From positions 1 to 64,000 of the forward strand of contig JAEUIQ010000008.1 of assembly GCA_016794985.1 (NCBI GenBank): a stretch of DNA of 64,000 bases, in the 5' to 3' direction. This document shows, piece by piece, positions 28,801 through 37,459 of the stretch. Under the pieces are notes generated by a model. It had not been told where the DNA came from, did not search any database, and saw only the letters and a program-made list of their open reading frames with translations. The number at the start of each line of letters is the position of its first letter. Positions within the stretch are counted from its first letter, which is position 1. Position numbers and translations under genes: made by a program. This DNA comes from Planctomycetaceae bacterium (GTDB lineage Bacteria > Planctomycetota > Planctomycetia > Pirellulales > Pirellulaceae).

Positions 28801-29375
28801 CGGTTACCGACGTCGTGACTCGCAGTTTCGTAACCAGTGTTACACCGGTGGTCGGTTCGTTTGCGGCGGCTCATGCTCCCGTAATCTCGACCCTGGCGGA
28901 TGGAACCATGATGAGCGTCCAAGCTGTGGTCTCGCATGACCGACGGTACGTTCGCTTGACCTTGGTGCCGACTTTCACGAAGTTGAACGGTGTCGATGAA
29001 TTTACCTTCACCGGTAGCGAAACAACTGACTCCGGTTCGCTGATCTTTGACCCAACCGACAAGAAGTTTTTGACGGTTGACAAAGAGACCACGAAGTCGG
29101 GTGTGACGGTCCAACAGCCGATTTTCTCGATCACATCGGTCAGTGCAACCGTGGCGGTGCCGGATGGTGGAACCGTCCTGTTGGGTGGCGTCAAGCGTCT
29201 GAGCGAAGCACGCGTGGAACGCGGTGTTCCGTTCTTGTCGAACTTGCCGTTCATCAATCGGTTGTTCAAGAACGTTGGTATCGGGCGAGATACTTCCAGT
29301 GTCATGTTGATGGTGACCCCGCGGGTGATCATCAAGGAAGAGGAAGAAGCTCGCGCCGTCGGATTGACTCCATAG
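25848..29375 (+). CDS. TPR-containing secretin (type II/III secretion-type outer membrane channel)
   Basis: The protein has 1175 residues. After a signal peptide (about 1-32, ending AYGQ) there is a long helical region to about 560 with TPR-like repeats. Next come a secretin N-domain-like unit (about 604-690, from VTQSFQGTPLVQAIELLG) and a short N1-like segment near EFRNTNSLVIRAT (about 822). The secretin barrel domain covers roughly 930-1160, with VPDGGTVLLGG (about 1104) and VPFLSNLPFINRLF (about 1126). Secretins form the outer-membrane ring of type II secretion and type IV pilus systems. No pilus or Gsp genes are adjacent. The TTG start is supported by AAAGGAGA six bases upstream. A terminator hairpin follows. 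Confidence 0.9.
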   Translation: MKASAKQWTVVLALSTTLGVVTTLAGTSAYGQNNLPSVQASTQTSAPAETSGRTAAARLLTGAPAAATSEAQQKLAMARRALANGNVPEARQHLAAIGNLPVDAGGRDSAAAVEALCQRHEKLAGMAKSGNPEDYNRQASEFLLEQADQLLAYGDWQTAEQLATSAKSFGSYAGAKLTADAVMNRVAGMRQLTPEMIQQRTVEAKRLMNDFKVAMDQNRSAEAKAALTALQGLNLPDSAFAGMSERPWQMELQWQSHVQAAPVRLAQGTEAAGNEVRTADFQPESDTSRVMLASNTQPTSSDDAIELYLRGVQALNAGNRQVAQEMFDKAWAKKETLDPVSLAALEQRRTFLKNTIQATTASAITKPQDGATPVDVDAQQQVVLQKIRQHVSRQRSEADQLREQNQPRQAMSVLQSLRADVEKSDLDTASKTQYLAMLDREIGSLSQFIDQHIVEIEAAETNVARLNEVGQERETKYANEIKVQSLVEQFNQLQREQRFAEASVVARQALDLDPSNPAVILMVEKGRNAERLHEQKMIKDGKEQTVYGGLTLVEESAIYDPNQPFEYGDPRRWEEMSRSRGQWLEEQNIGDPSEYRIRQVLSNLKVTQSFQGTPLVQAIELLGQGAGVNIAFDSRGMAAEGVDPEAPVNLNIAHPISLQSALDLILSNYNLTYVIESEVIKITGKSQAAPKLNRVQYYVGDLVTPIPNFQGVNPITVMSAGGVVATAGMGLSGQNGTVGQFNGPVAANSNPQGSANISPVALAQQLQPNNYGNYNSSAAPMVDPLTGQGGGVMADFTQLIELIQSTIDPESWEENGGTGTITEFRNTNSLVIRATQDVHAQIQDLLKRLRELQDVQIVIETKFISLSDSFFERIGIDFDFKLNDYSGLPLGQLDDERSRSSVVGRLDNANLTFPTDFDVPFNQNSFGESLPQFGGFGGGASAASFGFAILSDIEVFFLIQAAKGDQRSNVMTAPKVTLFNGQFGSVTDVVTRSFVTSVTPVVGSFAAAHAPVISTLADGTMMSVQAVVSHDRRYVRLTLVPTFTKLNGVDEFTFTGSETTDSGSLIFDPTDKKFLTVDKETTKSGVTVQQPIFSITSVSATVAVPDGGTVLLGGVKRLSEARVERGVPFLSNLPFINRLFKNVGIGRDTSSVMLMVTPRVIIKEEEEARAVGLTP

Positions 29376-29407
29376 TCAGTCCCCTCTCGTAAGCGTCCGT
29401 AACGATG

Positions 29408-29445
29408 AAGGCACTTCGAAGTCTGGGTTCGAAGTGCCTTCTTGT
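29408..29445 (+). terminator. Hairpin terminator after the secretin gene
   Basis: AAGGCACTTCGAA (29408-29420) pairs perfectly with TTCGAAGTGCCTT (29428-29440) across a 7-base loop, and CTTGTATTT follows. It lies 33 bp past the secretin stop. The T tract is interrupted, so termination may be partly factor-dependent. Confidence 0.8.
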
Positions 29446-29628
29446 ATTTGGTATTCGACCGCTCGCCAGTTCCCATCGATCGGATTAGAATCTGTTCTGA
29501 TCGTCAAAGAAAATGGTCGCAAAAAACGGTGGTGGCAGAGCGCCGCTTGGAATCCGTGCCGGCGGGACTTGACCGGTCATCTGCAAAGCGGGCAGTGGAA
29601 ATTCGAATCCCAAATAAGGAATGATCAC

Positions 29629-30477
29629 ATGAAACCATGGTCCATCGGTGTTTTCACGAGCATTGACGCGGGATTGGGTGTTCCGCTGCATGTCGCCAAG
29701 GAACTGGGAGTGGATACGATCCAGATTCATGCGCCGAAGCCGACGAGTCGAACCCCGCTGCATGTTTCAAAGTTGTTGGCCCAGCTAAGTGATACGGGTA
29801 TCGAGGCAACCGCAGTATTTGGTGGGTTCGAGGGCGAGAGTTATGCGGACATTCCCACGACCGCGGCGACGGTGGGGTTGGTCCCGGTTGGACCACGAGC
29901 CGAGCGTTTGGAAGAGATGAAGCGAATTTCGGACTACGCGCGAGCAATCGATTGTTCGGTGGTCGCGTTGCACTTGGGGTACGTGCCGCATGATACTAGT
30001 TCTGCGGATTACCAAGATGTCGTCCATGTCACGCGCGACTTGTGTCGATACGCGGCCAACCATGGACAGAATTTGCATTTGGAAACTGGCCAAGAGACGG
30101 CCCCGAACTTGGTCCAGTTCATCTCGGATGTTGGGACCAAAAACTTGTTCGTCAATTTCGATCCGGCGAACATGATCTTGTACGGGCAAGGCGACCCGAT
30201 CGAGGCGTTGCAAATCTTGGGATCATTGGTTCGCAGCGTCCATTGCAAAGACGCGAAGTGGTCGCCACAGCCGGGTATCACGTGGGGGCAAGAGGTTCCA
30301 CTTGGGGCCGGTGACGTCGGTATGGAGAGGTATCTGACGACGCTGCAAGCGATCGGTTATGATGGTCCACTAACGATCGAGCGTGAAATTCCCCAGGAAC
30401 CCGATCGACAGAAATCGGAAATTGGCCATGCCGTGGAACTGCTGAATAAGTTGCGGCAAAAGTTGCTCGGCTACTAA
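29629..30477 (+). CDS. Sugar phosphate isomerase/epimerase-like TIM barrel
   Basis: The 282-residue protein has the xylose isomerase-like TIM barrel pattern. Likely metal-binding residues lie in NLHLETGQE (Glu), NFDPANMILYG (Asp), VHCKDAKW (His, Asp) and the final TIEREIP (Glu). Proteins of this fold isomerise or epimerise sugars such as tagatose or inosose, or remove phosphate ends in DNA repair. The context here does not discriminate. The ATG at 29629 is preferred because AAGGA lies 9 bases upstream; the frame extends back to 29434 across the terminator without support. A small membrane protein gene follows after 39 bp. Confidence 0.85.
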   Translation: MKPWSIGVFTSIDAGLGVPLHVAKELGVDTIQIHAPKPTSRTPLHVSKLLAQLSDTGIEATAVFGGFEGESYADIPTTAATVGLVPVGPRAERLEEMKRISDYARAIDCSVVALHLGYVPHDTSSADYQDVVHVTRDLCRYAANHGQNLHLETGQETAPNLVQFISDVGTKNLFVNFDPANMILYGQGDPIEALQILGSLVRSVHCKDAKWSPQPGITWGQEVPLGAGDVGMERYLTTLQAIGYDGPLTIEREIPQEPDRQKSEIGHAVELLNKLRQKLLGY

Positions 30478-30516
30478 CGACCCTTTCCCCAAACGCGGTT
30501 CGAAAGCCGAAGCATT

Positions 30517-30864
30517 ATGGAACGACGCACTCGTTTGGCGTGGGGCTTTGGTGTTAGTTGCGTTTTGTTACTGAGTCTGTGGTTTGCAACGCCATTTGAT
30601 CAAGGGACATCGAAGTGGCTGTTCGCGTTTTTCCTCAAGCTGACGTTGATGGTCGGAGTCTTGTGGCTGGCGTGGCCTGATTTGGCGCGCCTTGGCCAAC
30701 GCTTGCCGCCGCGGTTCGTGATCCTGGCAATCATTAGTTTAGCGATGGTGTTGATCCAGCCTCGTGTGGGTCAATTGCTGATTTTGCTAACGCTGGTTTA
30801 TTGGGCTGGTTGGTGGCTGTACAAAAAGTTCTACCCGAACCGCTCGAATCACCGAGGGAGCTGA
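30517..30864 (+). CDS. Small membrane protein, unknown
   Basis: The 115-residue protein has about three to four hydrophobic segments: near GVSCVLLLSLWFA, LFAFFLKLTLMVGVLWLAW, FVILAIISLAMVLI and LLILLTLVYWAGWWL. It has a positively charged C-terminus. No family is recognised. It lies 39 bp after the TIM-barrel gene in the same direction and converges on the HtrA-like gene with 9 bp between stops. Confidence 0.7.
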   Translation: MERRTRLAWGFGVSCVLLLSLWFATPFDQGTSKWLFAFFLKLTLMVGVLWLAWPDLARLGQRLPPRFVILAIISLAMVLIQPRVGQLLILLTLVYWAGWWLYKKFYPNRSNHRGS

Positions 30865-30873
30865 TCCAAGCCG

Positions 30874-32967
30874 CTACTTGTTTTCCAAGACTTCGATTGA
30901 AAGCGTTTCGACGGTTGCGATGGGATCTTCAAAGAGTCCCTGGACCAGTTGTCGATGCGAGGCCCAAGGAATCGGCAGTTCGCTGGACCATTTCAAGAAG
31001 CGGACCGCTCCGGCCGACTCGCGTCCGTTTACGTCATTGCTTAGCTTCAACAATTCAGTTTCTGCGGGCTTGGTCCAGTCGTCCAACGACAGCCATACGT
31101 ACTGACGCTGCCCATCCGCTTCCCAGCTTAGTCGCGCGGCGACGGTCCCGTTGATTCTGTCAGCTCCGTCCAAAGTCATTGCGACGGAATTGCCAGCGTG
31201 CCAATTCAAGGCTTGCGACAAGAACCATAGTTGCATGCCGATCGGCGAACGAGCCAAGTCGCGAACGCGGAGTTCTTGCCACTCGACTTGTTCGGAAGCA
31301 CCGTCGGTCGCTTGTGTAGACCATTTGCCATTCTTGAATTGGATTTTCTGTCCACCTAAACCGACCGCATCGAGTTTCGACCAATCCCACGCCGTCGCAG
31401 TGGTTGGATCGCCATTCGCGTCCATGGGCTCGGCCAAGATTTCTCGCTGATTGGCATCGATTGTCAGATTCCAGACGGTTGATTCACCGGTTGGCGACGT
31501 CCAACGTTCGCGAATCAACCAACGTCCGCCCGCAGGTTTGGCCGAGACTGTTGCGGAGACCGCTGCGCGGGACAAGTAACGTTGCCACAGCCAATCGGCG
31601 AATTCCCGGTTCACGTCGGGATACTGGGAAAGTCCTGGCGGTTCGGACATGAACTTGAACAATGCCGAGTGACTGGCCTCAATTTCCTGCTGAAGTGTGG
31701 GTGGCGCGTTCGGGTCCGGTTTGGGCTGGTCCCCTTCGGGTTTCTCGCCGGGCGGCTGAACTTGGGGCGGTGGGGCATCCATCTTTGGATACGGTAGTCC
31801 AATCAACCGCATTCGGATTTCCGAGGTACGACCGTCACTTTTGCGGATTTTCAAATGAGCGGGCCAGCCTGCCGGTAAAGTGCAAATCAGATTGGTAAAT
31901 TGATTTGCGGTCGCGATTGGTTGGCCTTCGAATTCCAAAAGTTCGTCTCCGAGTTCGAGGCCCAATTTTCCAATGTCGGCGTCGTCGTAGATCGCGGTGC
32001 ATAAGACGCGACCATCTCGATCTCCAAAAACGGCATCCAAGGTTCCGTGTTGGATCAATTTCGTGGCCAATAACTCGGGCAAGAAATTCCGGCATTGATT
32101 GACTGAAATCGCATAACCCAAACCAACATTCACCCGCCCGCGTTCGCGAAACTCAAAACTCGCGCGGCCATTGATACCAATCAAATTGCCGTCCATATCG
32201 AACAAGGGCCCGCCGGAATTTCCTGGATTGATCGAAGTATCCACTTGAATGCAATTGCCGTAAACGAGTAAGGTGTCGTTCATCCCGGGCTGGTATCTTT
32301 TAACGCCGCTGACGATTCCATAGGTAACCGTCGGGCGATAATCTTCAGCCAAAGTAAACGGATTGCCCATGACGAGGGTCCAATCGCCGACTTCAACCCG
32401 ATCAGAATCCCCTAGTCGAACAAACGGAAACTCCACCCCAGGTTGATCGTGGATCAGTCGAATCAAAGCCAGGTCGCCACCGGGATCATTACCAACCAAT
32501 TTCCAACGATACAACTTGCCGTCAGATAAACCGCCCCAACCCTCGGCGCCCGCAGCCGAAACAACGTGGTGATTCGTAAGAGCCAAGCCGCTTGGGTGAA
32601 TCACAACCCCTGACCCGCCACCCTGACGCTCCAAGCCGAAAATGGCCACGACCGCGGGCATGACTTGTTTAACGACCGCAATCCGCTGTTGCTCGAGCCG
32701 TTTCGCTGTCGCGAGTTCGTCATTATGCGTCGAAGGTGAGGGACCAGCGTTCGGGTTCCACGACATGCGGCGCGTGGGAATGGACTTGTTATTCTGTTGA
32801 CGCAGAGAAGTGGCGGTTGCACTACCGGAGGCATCGAGTGCTGAGGAGGGGCGGTTGAGCCGAGCCGGCCCATCTCCCATAAACAAATCCGTGGTTGCGA
32901 GGCCCGCCAGAAAACATCCGACGAACGCCAGGTATTGCAGCGCTTCGCGTTTGGTTCGCTCTGACAT
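30874..32967 (-). CDS. HtrA/DegP-like serine protease with PDZ domain and long C-terminal extension
   Basis: The 697-residue protein begins with a membrane anchor or signal segment (about residues 11-28). The trypsin-like domain has an intact catalytic triad: His134 in TNHHVV, Asp165 in GGDLALIR and Ser251 in NPGNSGGPLF. A PDZ-like domain follows at about 325-400. After a Pro-rich linker, a C-terminal region of about 270 residues looks beta-rich and is unlike standard HtrA. HtrA proteases degrade or refold damaged proteins outside the cytoplasm. The start at 32967 follows GTGAGGC. The C-terminal region may bind a ligand or another protein; this is inference. Confidence 0.88.
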   Translation of the reverse strand: MSERTKREALQYLAFVGCFLAGLATTDLFMGDGPARLNRPSSALDASGSATATSLRQQNNKSIPTRRMSWNPNAGPSPSTHNDELATAKRLEQQRIAVVKQVMPAVVAIFGLERQGGGSGVVIHPSGLALTNHHVVSAAGAEGWGGLSDGKLYRWKLVGNDPGGDLALIRLIHDQPGVEFPFVRLGDSDRVEVGDWTLVMGNPFTLAEDYRPTVTYGIVSGVKRYQPGMNDTLLVYGNCIQVDTSINPGNSGGPLFDMDGNLIGINGRASFEFRERGRVNVGLGYAISVNQCRNFLPELLATKLIQHGTLDAVFGDRDGRVLCTAIYDDADIGKLGLELGDELLEFEGQPIATANQFTNLICTLPAGWPAHLKIRKSDGRTSEIRMRLIGLPYPKMDAPPPQVQPPGEKPEGDQPKPDPNAPPTLQQEIEASHSALFKFMSEPPGLSQYPDVNREFADWLWQRYLSRAAVSATVSAKPAGGRWLIRERWTSPTGESTVWNLTIDANQREILAEPMDANGDPTTATAWDWSKLDAVGLGGQKIQFKNGKWSTQATDGASEQVEWQELRVRDLARSPIGMQLWFLSQALNWHAGNSVAMTLDGADRINGTVAARLSWEADGQRQYVWLSLDDWTKPAETELLKLSNDVNGRESAGAVRFLKWSSELPIPWASHRQLVQGLFEDPIATVETLSIEVLENK

Positions 32968-33154
32968 CTTGCCTCACAATCCTTATTTAACGATCGCCGT
33001 GGTGTTCACCGTACTACGCTAACTCTTCGTCGTGGGGGAGCGGTCGCTTCGCACGCCAGACCTTTGCGATATTCGACCTTGCGATCGCTCCATTCGCTTA
33101 TTCTCCACCCCGACGACCGTGATCCACTGCAAATCCAACTTTTCCACCAACTAC

Positions 33155-34468
33155 TCACTTTTGTAGCCGGACATCAGCCCAATTCACCCAATCCGACAAA
33201 TCCAGTTGTGCCCCAGGCTCGACCAAAAGTTCCATGCGCCGCCCACCGTCGATTGGAACATCCAGTTCGACCGCCGATTGCTTCCCCGTCAACTCCTGCG
33301 AGAAGACTTGGATTCCGTCGACTAGGACAACGGCCACACAAATTCCTTGACCGTTCGCGCTGGAATCGATTCCTACCCAACCTCGGAAGCGCGCGTAGCC
33401 TTCGGGTAAATCAAATACGAGGCGACCGCGCGAGCGGGTCCCCCAGCCTCGGGTGAATGTTCGGTTTGTCATGCTGGCCGCGTTGTCCTTGGATTGTGAA
33501 CTGCTTCGTTCATTCCCATGGTTTGCCGCGGGGAAACGCAATGAAATCGGTTGACCGAAGATGTTCGTGTTTCGCCGCTGGTTTGCCGGCGGAGCAATGA
33601 TGGTTGTCACTTCATCTACAACCGGATTCAGATCGGACAAGTAAAGAATGCGATTCGAACGAACTCGCAAAGAGACCAGCATGTCGTTGGGTAGCGAAAC
33701 CTTTTCGCCTTTCCAGCCGATGCTCCACAGTCCCTCGGAGGTGGACACGCTGTCGGCAATCAGGATTGAGCGATCGACCGTCTGCAGAATGAATTTCGGA
33801 TCGTCGGACTTGTCAAGTTCGGCGGGCAGGATTCCCAGGATTTTGTCCCAAGTCACACTTCGTTCTTGGTCTTCGAAGACGATTTTCACGCCTGCTTCAT
33901 CCATTCCTTCCAACAGCCCGGAAACGGTCCGAGGTCCGCGGCTCGTGGTGACCAACAAGCGATCGGCTTCCGCGGATTGCTCAGCCAATAGAGCCTGCCA
34001 TTCGGTTTCGCCTTCCGGTTTCGGAAAGCGAACGCTCTTGATATCGAGTAGCGGATATTTGAGTTCGGCCAAGTCCGTGGTCAGCGTCACCAAACCGTTC
34101 GCGGCGGTGAGACTGCGAACCTGCAATGTGCCCCCACCACGCAGGTGAACCACGATTGTGGATGGGTCATCACCCAACAAACGCTGGTCGGTTTTCAGCT
34201 CGTCAATTTCATCCCAAGACACCAACGTCCCGTCGGCAGTCTGAAACCCACTCTCAACAAATGCGGACAGCGGGACCTTTGTGGTTTGCCCATCGAGTCG
34301 GGCGACGCTCAAAACGGGTTCTTGGGTGCTGTCGACTTGGGCGTTGAGCGTGGCCCAACCAAGCCCAACGACCAAAAGGGACACGCCGGTCCAGAGCCAA
34401 ACGAAGCGGGGAAGCAGGCGACATAACACACGATCCAACATCGATCCCATTCCCAAGAAAGCCGTCAT
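33155..34468 (-). CDS. NPCBM-like secreted protein
   Basis: The 437-residue protein has an N-terminal hydrophobic anchor (FVWLWTGVSLLVVGLGWATL) and a beta-rich body. The C-terminal region of about 150 residues, with FRGWVGIDSSANGQG, VAVVLVDG and MELLVEPGAQLDLSDWVNWADVRL, matches the NPCBM/NEW2 pattern. NPCBM domains bind carbohydrate and are common in planctomycete secreted proteins. The repeated LARLDG and VPLSAF-type segments in the N-terminal half recur in that group but have no assigned function. The start is uncertain: ATG codons at 34468, 34450 and 34441 are all possible and none has a clear ribosome site. The gene diverges from trxA. Confidence 0.75.
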   Translation of the reverse strand: MTAFLGMGSMLDRVLCRLLPRFVWLWTGVSLLVVGLGWATLNAQVDSTQEPVLSVARLDGQTTKVPLSAFVESGFQTADGTLVSWDEIDELKTDQRLLGDDPSTIVVHLRGGGTLQVRSLTAANGLVTLTTDLAELKYPLLDIKSVRFPKPEGETEWQALLAEQSAEADRLLVTTSRGPRTVSGLLEGMDEAGVKIVFEDQERSVTWDKILGILPAELDKSDDPKFILQTVDRSILIADSVSTSEGLWSIGWKGEKVSLPNDMLVSLRVRSNRILYLSDLNPVVDEVTTIIAPPANQRRNTNIFGQPISLRFPAANHGNERSSSQSKDNAASMTNRTFTRGWGTRSRGRLVFDLPEGYARFRGWVGIDSSANGQGICVAVVLVDGIQVFSQELTGKQSAVELDVPIDGGRRMELLVEPGAQLDLSDWVNWADVRLQK

Positions 34469-34711
34469 TGGTCAAAAGGTCCATTTCATCGCTTGGTCCA
34501 CCTTGGCAGTTCATTCTAATCAAAGAATGGTTACCGGTCGATTAGGCGACGGAATTGGGGTGTCCGCGAAAGAAATGCAACAATTCACTGCAATTGACGC
34601 CCCTCCGTTATTGGCCTACGATTACCCGGCTTGGGTGAAGTTAGTTTCCCCAAGTTCGGTCGTACGGGCGCGGTTTATCCTCGCAATTTTGCGGAGAAAG
34701 GTGAGTTTAGC

Positions 34712-35029
34712 ATGGCACTGGAGTTCACGGACGCCAACTTTCAATCAGAAGTTCTGGATTCGAATCAATTGGTTTTGGTTGATTTTTGGGCGACTTGGTG
34801 CGGGCCCTGCCGTCAGATCGCACCGGTTATTGACGAACTGGCCAAAGAGTATTCTGGGACCGTGAAGATCGGAAAACTTGACGTCGATCACAATCGTAAT
34901 TCTGCCATGAAGTATCAAGTGTCCAGCATTCCCACGATCATGTTGTTCAAGAATGGCGAGGTCGTGGATAAAGTACTCGGCGGCCAACCCAAAGCCGTGC
35001 TGCAAGGCATGATTGATCGCAACAAGTAA
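34712..35029 (+). CDS. trxA: Thioredoxin
   Basis: The 105-residue protein has the canonical active site WCGPC in DFWATWCGPCRQIAP, the cis-proline in SSIPTIMLF, and typical thioredoxin length. Thioredoxin reduces disulfides in cytoplasmic proteins using electrons from thioredoxin reductase. The ATG at 34712 has AAAGGTGAG just upstream, so the longer frame from 34631 is not used. A hairpin terminator lies 88 bp past the stop. The gene stands alone between divergent and unrelated genes. Confidence 0.95.
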   Translation: MALEFTDANFQSEVLDSNQLVLVDFWATWCGPCRQIAPVIDELAKEYSGTVKIGKLDVDHNRNSAMKYQVSSIPTIMLFKNGEVVDKVLGGQPKAVLQGMIDRNK

Positions 35030-35116
35030 ACGCCAGAAGTTTTCATGATTCGCGGCTGCGGACGGGGTGGGCAACCATTCTGTTTGGTCGCGATTGGCAT
35101 CTAAATTCGTGTTGGT

Positions 35117-35149
35117 GAGGCCGGGTCTTGTCCCGGCCTCGACATTTTT
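35117..35149 (+). terminator. Intrinsic terminator after trxA
   Basis: GAGGCCGGG (35117-35125) pairs perfectly with CCCGGCCTC (35132-35140) around a 6-base loop, and GACATTTTT follows. This should end the trxA transcript just before the dioxygenase-like gene. Confidence 0.85.
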
Positions 35150-35162
35150 GGAGTTGCCTGTG

Positions 35163-36029
35163 ATGGTTGATGCGGATCTTGCTCGGGTGCATCACCCGCT
35201 TTCGAAATTGTTTGCCGATGTGACCGACTTCGAAACGTTGAAGTTAACTGATTCGCAGATCAGACATTATCACGAGTTTGGGTATGTCAGCGGCGTCCAA
35301 ATCTTTACCAACGCGCAGTGTGACGCAATTTGCGGCGAATTAGCCGAGTTGGTCGATCCATCGCATCAGGGCCGCGAGTTGTGGTACGAGTACAACTCCA
35401 ACGAAAGCGCGGACCCAACCCATGTGTTGTTCCACGCTTTGGGCGCTTGGCGGCTGAGAACGGCCCTGCACGATTGTTTGTTTAATCCACGGATGTTGGT
35501 CCCCGCTTCGCAGCTCCTGGGCGGTAGTGTTCGATTCTGGCACGATCAACTGTTTTGTAAACCAGCCAAACACGGTGGCGTAGTGGCTTGGCACCAAGAC
35601 TATTCCTATTGGACTCGTACGCAGCCGATGGCGCATTTGACGTGTTGGATCGGGTTGGACCGGGCGACCGAGGACAACGGTTGTCTACAATACATCCCCG
35701 GGAGTCATCAATGGGACCTGCTGCCGATTACTGGTTTGGCGGGTGATATGAACGCGATTCGCCAAGTCTTGACCGAAGAGCAACAAGCCACGTTTTCGAA
35801 ACCGGTTGCGGTACCGTTGGAGCGGGGCTATGCATCCTTTCATCATCCGCTGTTGATTCACGGTTCTTACGCCAATCACACGGACGGCCCACGCCGAGCC
35901 GTCGTTATCAATATGGTGCGTGATGGTGTCATTAGCGCAAGCCCGGAGCCGCTTCTTGCGGGAGTCCCCCCTATCGCTCCCGGCCAACCCCTCAGCGGCC
36001 AGTTTTTCCCGCTGTTGTGGGAGAATTAG
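35163..36029 (+). CDS. Phytanoyl-CoA dioxygenase family protein
   Basis: The 288-residue protein fits the PhyH family of Fe(II)/2-oxoglutarate-dependent oxygenases. The facial triad is visible as WHQDYSYW (His and Asp) and a distal His in LLIHGSYANHTDGPRRAVVI. The Arg of that segment is suited to bind 2-oxoglutarate. Such enzymes hydroxylate small molecules or side chains, and the substrate here is unknown. The ATG at 35163 follows GGAG 11 bases upstream; the open frame runs back to 35067 through the terminator. It converges on the DUF1501 gene, with 27 bp between stops. Confidence 0.85.
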   Translation: MVDADLARVHHPLSKLFADVTDFETLKLTDSQIRHYHEFGYVSGVQIFTNAQCDAICGELAELVDPSHQGRELWYEYNSNESADPTHVLFHALGAWRLRTALHDCLFNPRMLVPASQLLGGSVRFWHDQLFCKPAKHGGVVAWHQDYSYWTRTQPMAHLTCWIGLDRATEDNGCLQYIPGSHQWDLLPITGLAGDMNAIRQVLTEEQQATFSKPVAVPLERGYASFHHPLLIHGSYANHTDGPRRAVVINMVRDGVISASPEPLLAGVPPIAPGQPLSGQFFPLLWEN

Positions 36030-36056
36030 AGATCTGACGGAGCCGACCGATCTGTC

Positions 36057-37406
36057 TTATCCCAGCAATTCGTGGATGACTTTGCCTTCGGAGATTTTTA
36101 GTGGGCGGCCGATGGGGGTTTCTATGACTTCTTGGTAGTCGATCCCCATTTGGTGCAAAATGGTCGCGTGAAGGTTCTCGACCGGTTGCGGATCGACCAA
36201 CTTCGCGCGGCTGCCTTCTTTCTCGATCGGTGGCGCTGGGTCGGTCGCTCCGATGACCCGCCCGCCTTGAATACCACCGCCCGCCATCACCACGCTGAAA
36301 CCATGCGGCCAATGGTCACGACCCGCGGCAACATTCAGTTTTGGTGTTCGTCCAAATTCGCCCGCGATCAAGACCATCGTCGAGTCCAACAGATCGCGAG
36401 CCGTCAAGTCATCTAGTAATGCTGCGACCGCAGGATCAAGTATCGCACAGTTGTTTTGTTGGAATTGGTGATTGTTCGCGTGCGTGTCCCAACCTGGCAA
36501 GGCCACTTCCACACAACGAACACCCGCTTCGATCAACTGGGTTGCCGCAATGCAACCACGACCGAACGCCGTGTTGCCGTATTGTTCTTGAATGGATTGG
36601 GAAACGCCTGTCACATCAAACGCTGCCAATTGCTGCGACGACATCATTCTTGTCGCCTGTTGAATCGTCTCTTCCGTGGCGGCCAATTGAGGGTTGATCA
36701 AGCGACCTTTTTGAAACTCGGGTTCGATAACCTGAGTCAACCATTTCAAGCGTCGCTCAAAACGCTGGTCCTCAACTCGAGCTTGAACGTCCGGAACTTT
36801 GTTCAAGGGATCGTAGGTCCGAAAGGCGTCATACTGTGGACCGAGGTATCCGCCGCGACTGGAAAATCCTGTGGCTAAGATGGAAACATGTCGAGGTAAA
36901 TCCAGGACTTCCGTCGCCGATTCGGTCGCATGGCAGATCACACTGCCCAGCGAAGGATGCACCAAAGTGGGCTCGGGACGATACCCCGTCATCAGGTTGT
37001 GTAAGGCGCGTTCGTGATCCCCTTCTTCGCTGGTCACGGATCGGATGACCGCCAATTTGTCGGCGCGCTCGGCCAACTGCGGCAAGTGTTCCGAGAACAT
37101 CAAGTCGGAGACGTTGGACTTGATCGCCTTCGAACCTTCCGCACTTGGAGCACCTGGGTGTGGGTCGAACGTCTCCAATTGACTCGGGCCGCCCTGCAAC
37201 CAAATCACAATCAAACTTTTGGCCGGTTTGAGTGTGCGGCCAATCTGCCGCGCGGCGCGACTGTCACGATGCAAGTCTTCGACGTGAATTCTTCCCAAAG
37301 TTTCGGCCAAGGGCGTCAGCCAACACGCGCTGCCCCATGCCAATGAATGCAGCCAACTGCGGCGGCTGAGATGCCACGAGGAGTTGCATTCTGAATCAGC
37401 GGACAT
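36057..37406 (-). CDS. DUF1501 family protein
   Basis: The 449-residue protein has the DUF1501 hallmarks: an N-terminal twin-arginine-like SRRSWLHS signal, a WLQGGPSQLETFDPHP segment, and a C-terminal GEFGRTPKLNVAAGRDHWPHGFSV. DUF1501 proteins resemble the sulfatase/phosphatase fold, but their substrate is unknown. They are amplified in planctomycetes and almost always follow a DUF1549/DUF1553 gene, as here (53 bp upstream, same strand). Export by the Tat route is likely from the signal. Confidence 0.9.
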   Translation of the reverse strand: MSADSECNSSWHLSRRSWLHSLAWGSACWLTPLAETLGRIHVEDLHRDSRAARQIGRTLKPAKSLIVIWLQGGPSQLETFDPHPGAPSAEGSKAIKSNVSDLMFSEHLPQLAERADKLAVIRSVTSEEGDHERALHNLMTGYRPEPTLVHPSLGSVICHATESATEVLDLPRHVSILATGFSSRGGYLGPQYDAFRTYDPLNKVPDVQARVEDQRFERRLKWLTQVIEPEFQKGRLINPQLAATEETIQQATRMMSSQQLAAFDVTGVSQSIQEQYGNTAFGRGCIAATQLIEAGVRCVEVALPGWDTHANNHQFQQNNCAILDPAVAALLDDLTARDLLDSTMVLIAGEFGRTPKLNVAAGRDHWPHGFSVVMAGGGIQGGRVIGATDPAPPIEKEGSRAKLVDPQPVENLHATILHQMGIDYQEVIETPIGRPLKISEGKVIHELLG

Positions 37407-37459
37407 GGCGATGCTCCTTAAGTTTTGACTCGGTCGTTGAATGATCGCGAGTCATAATG

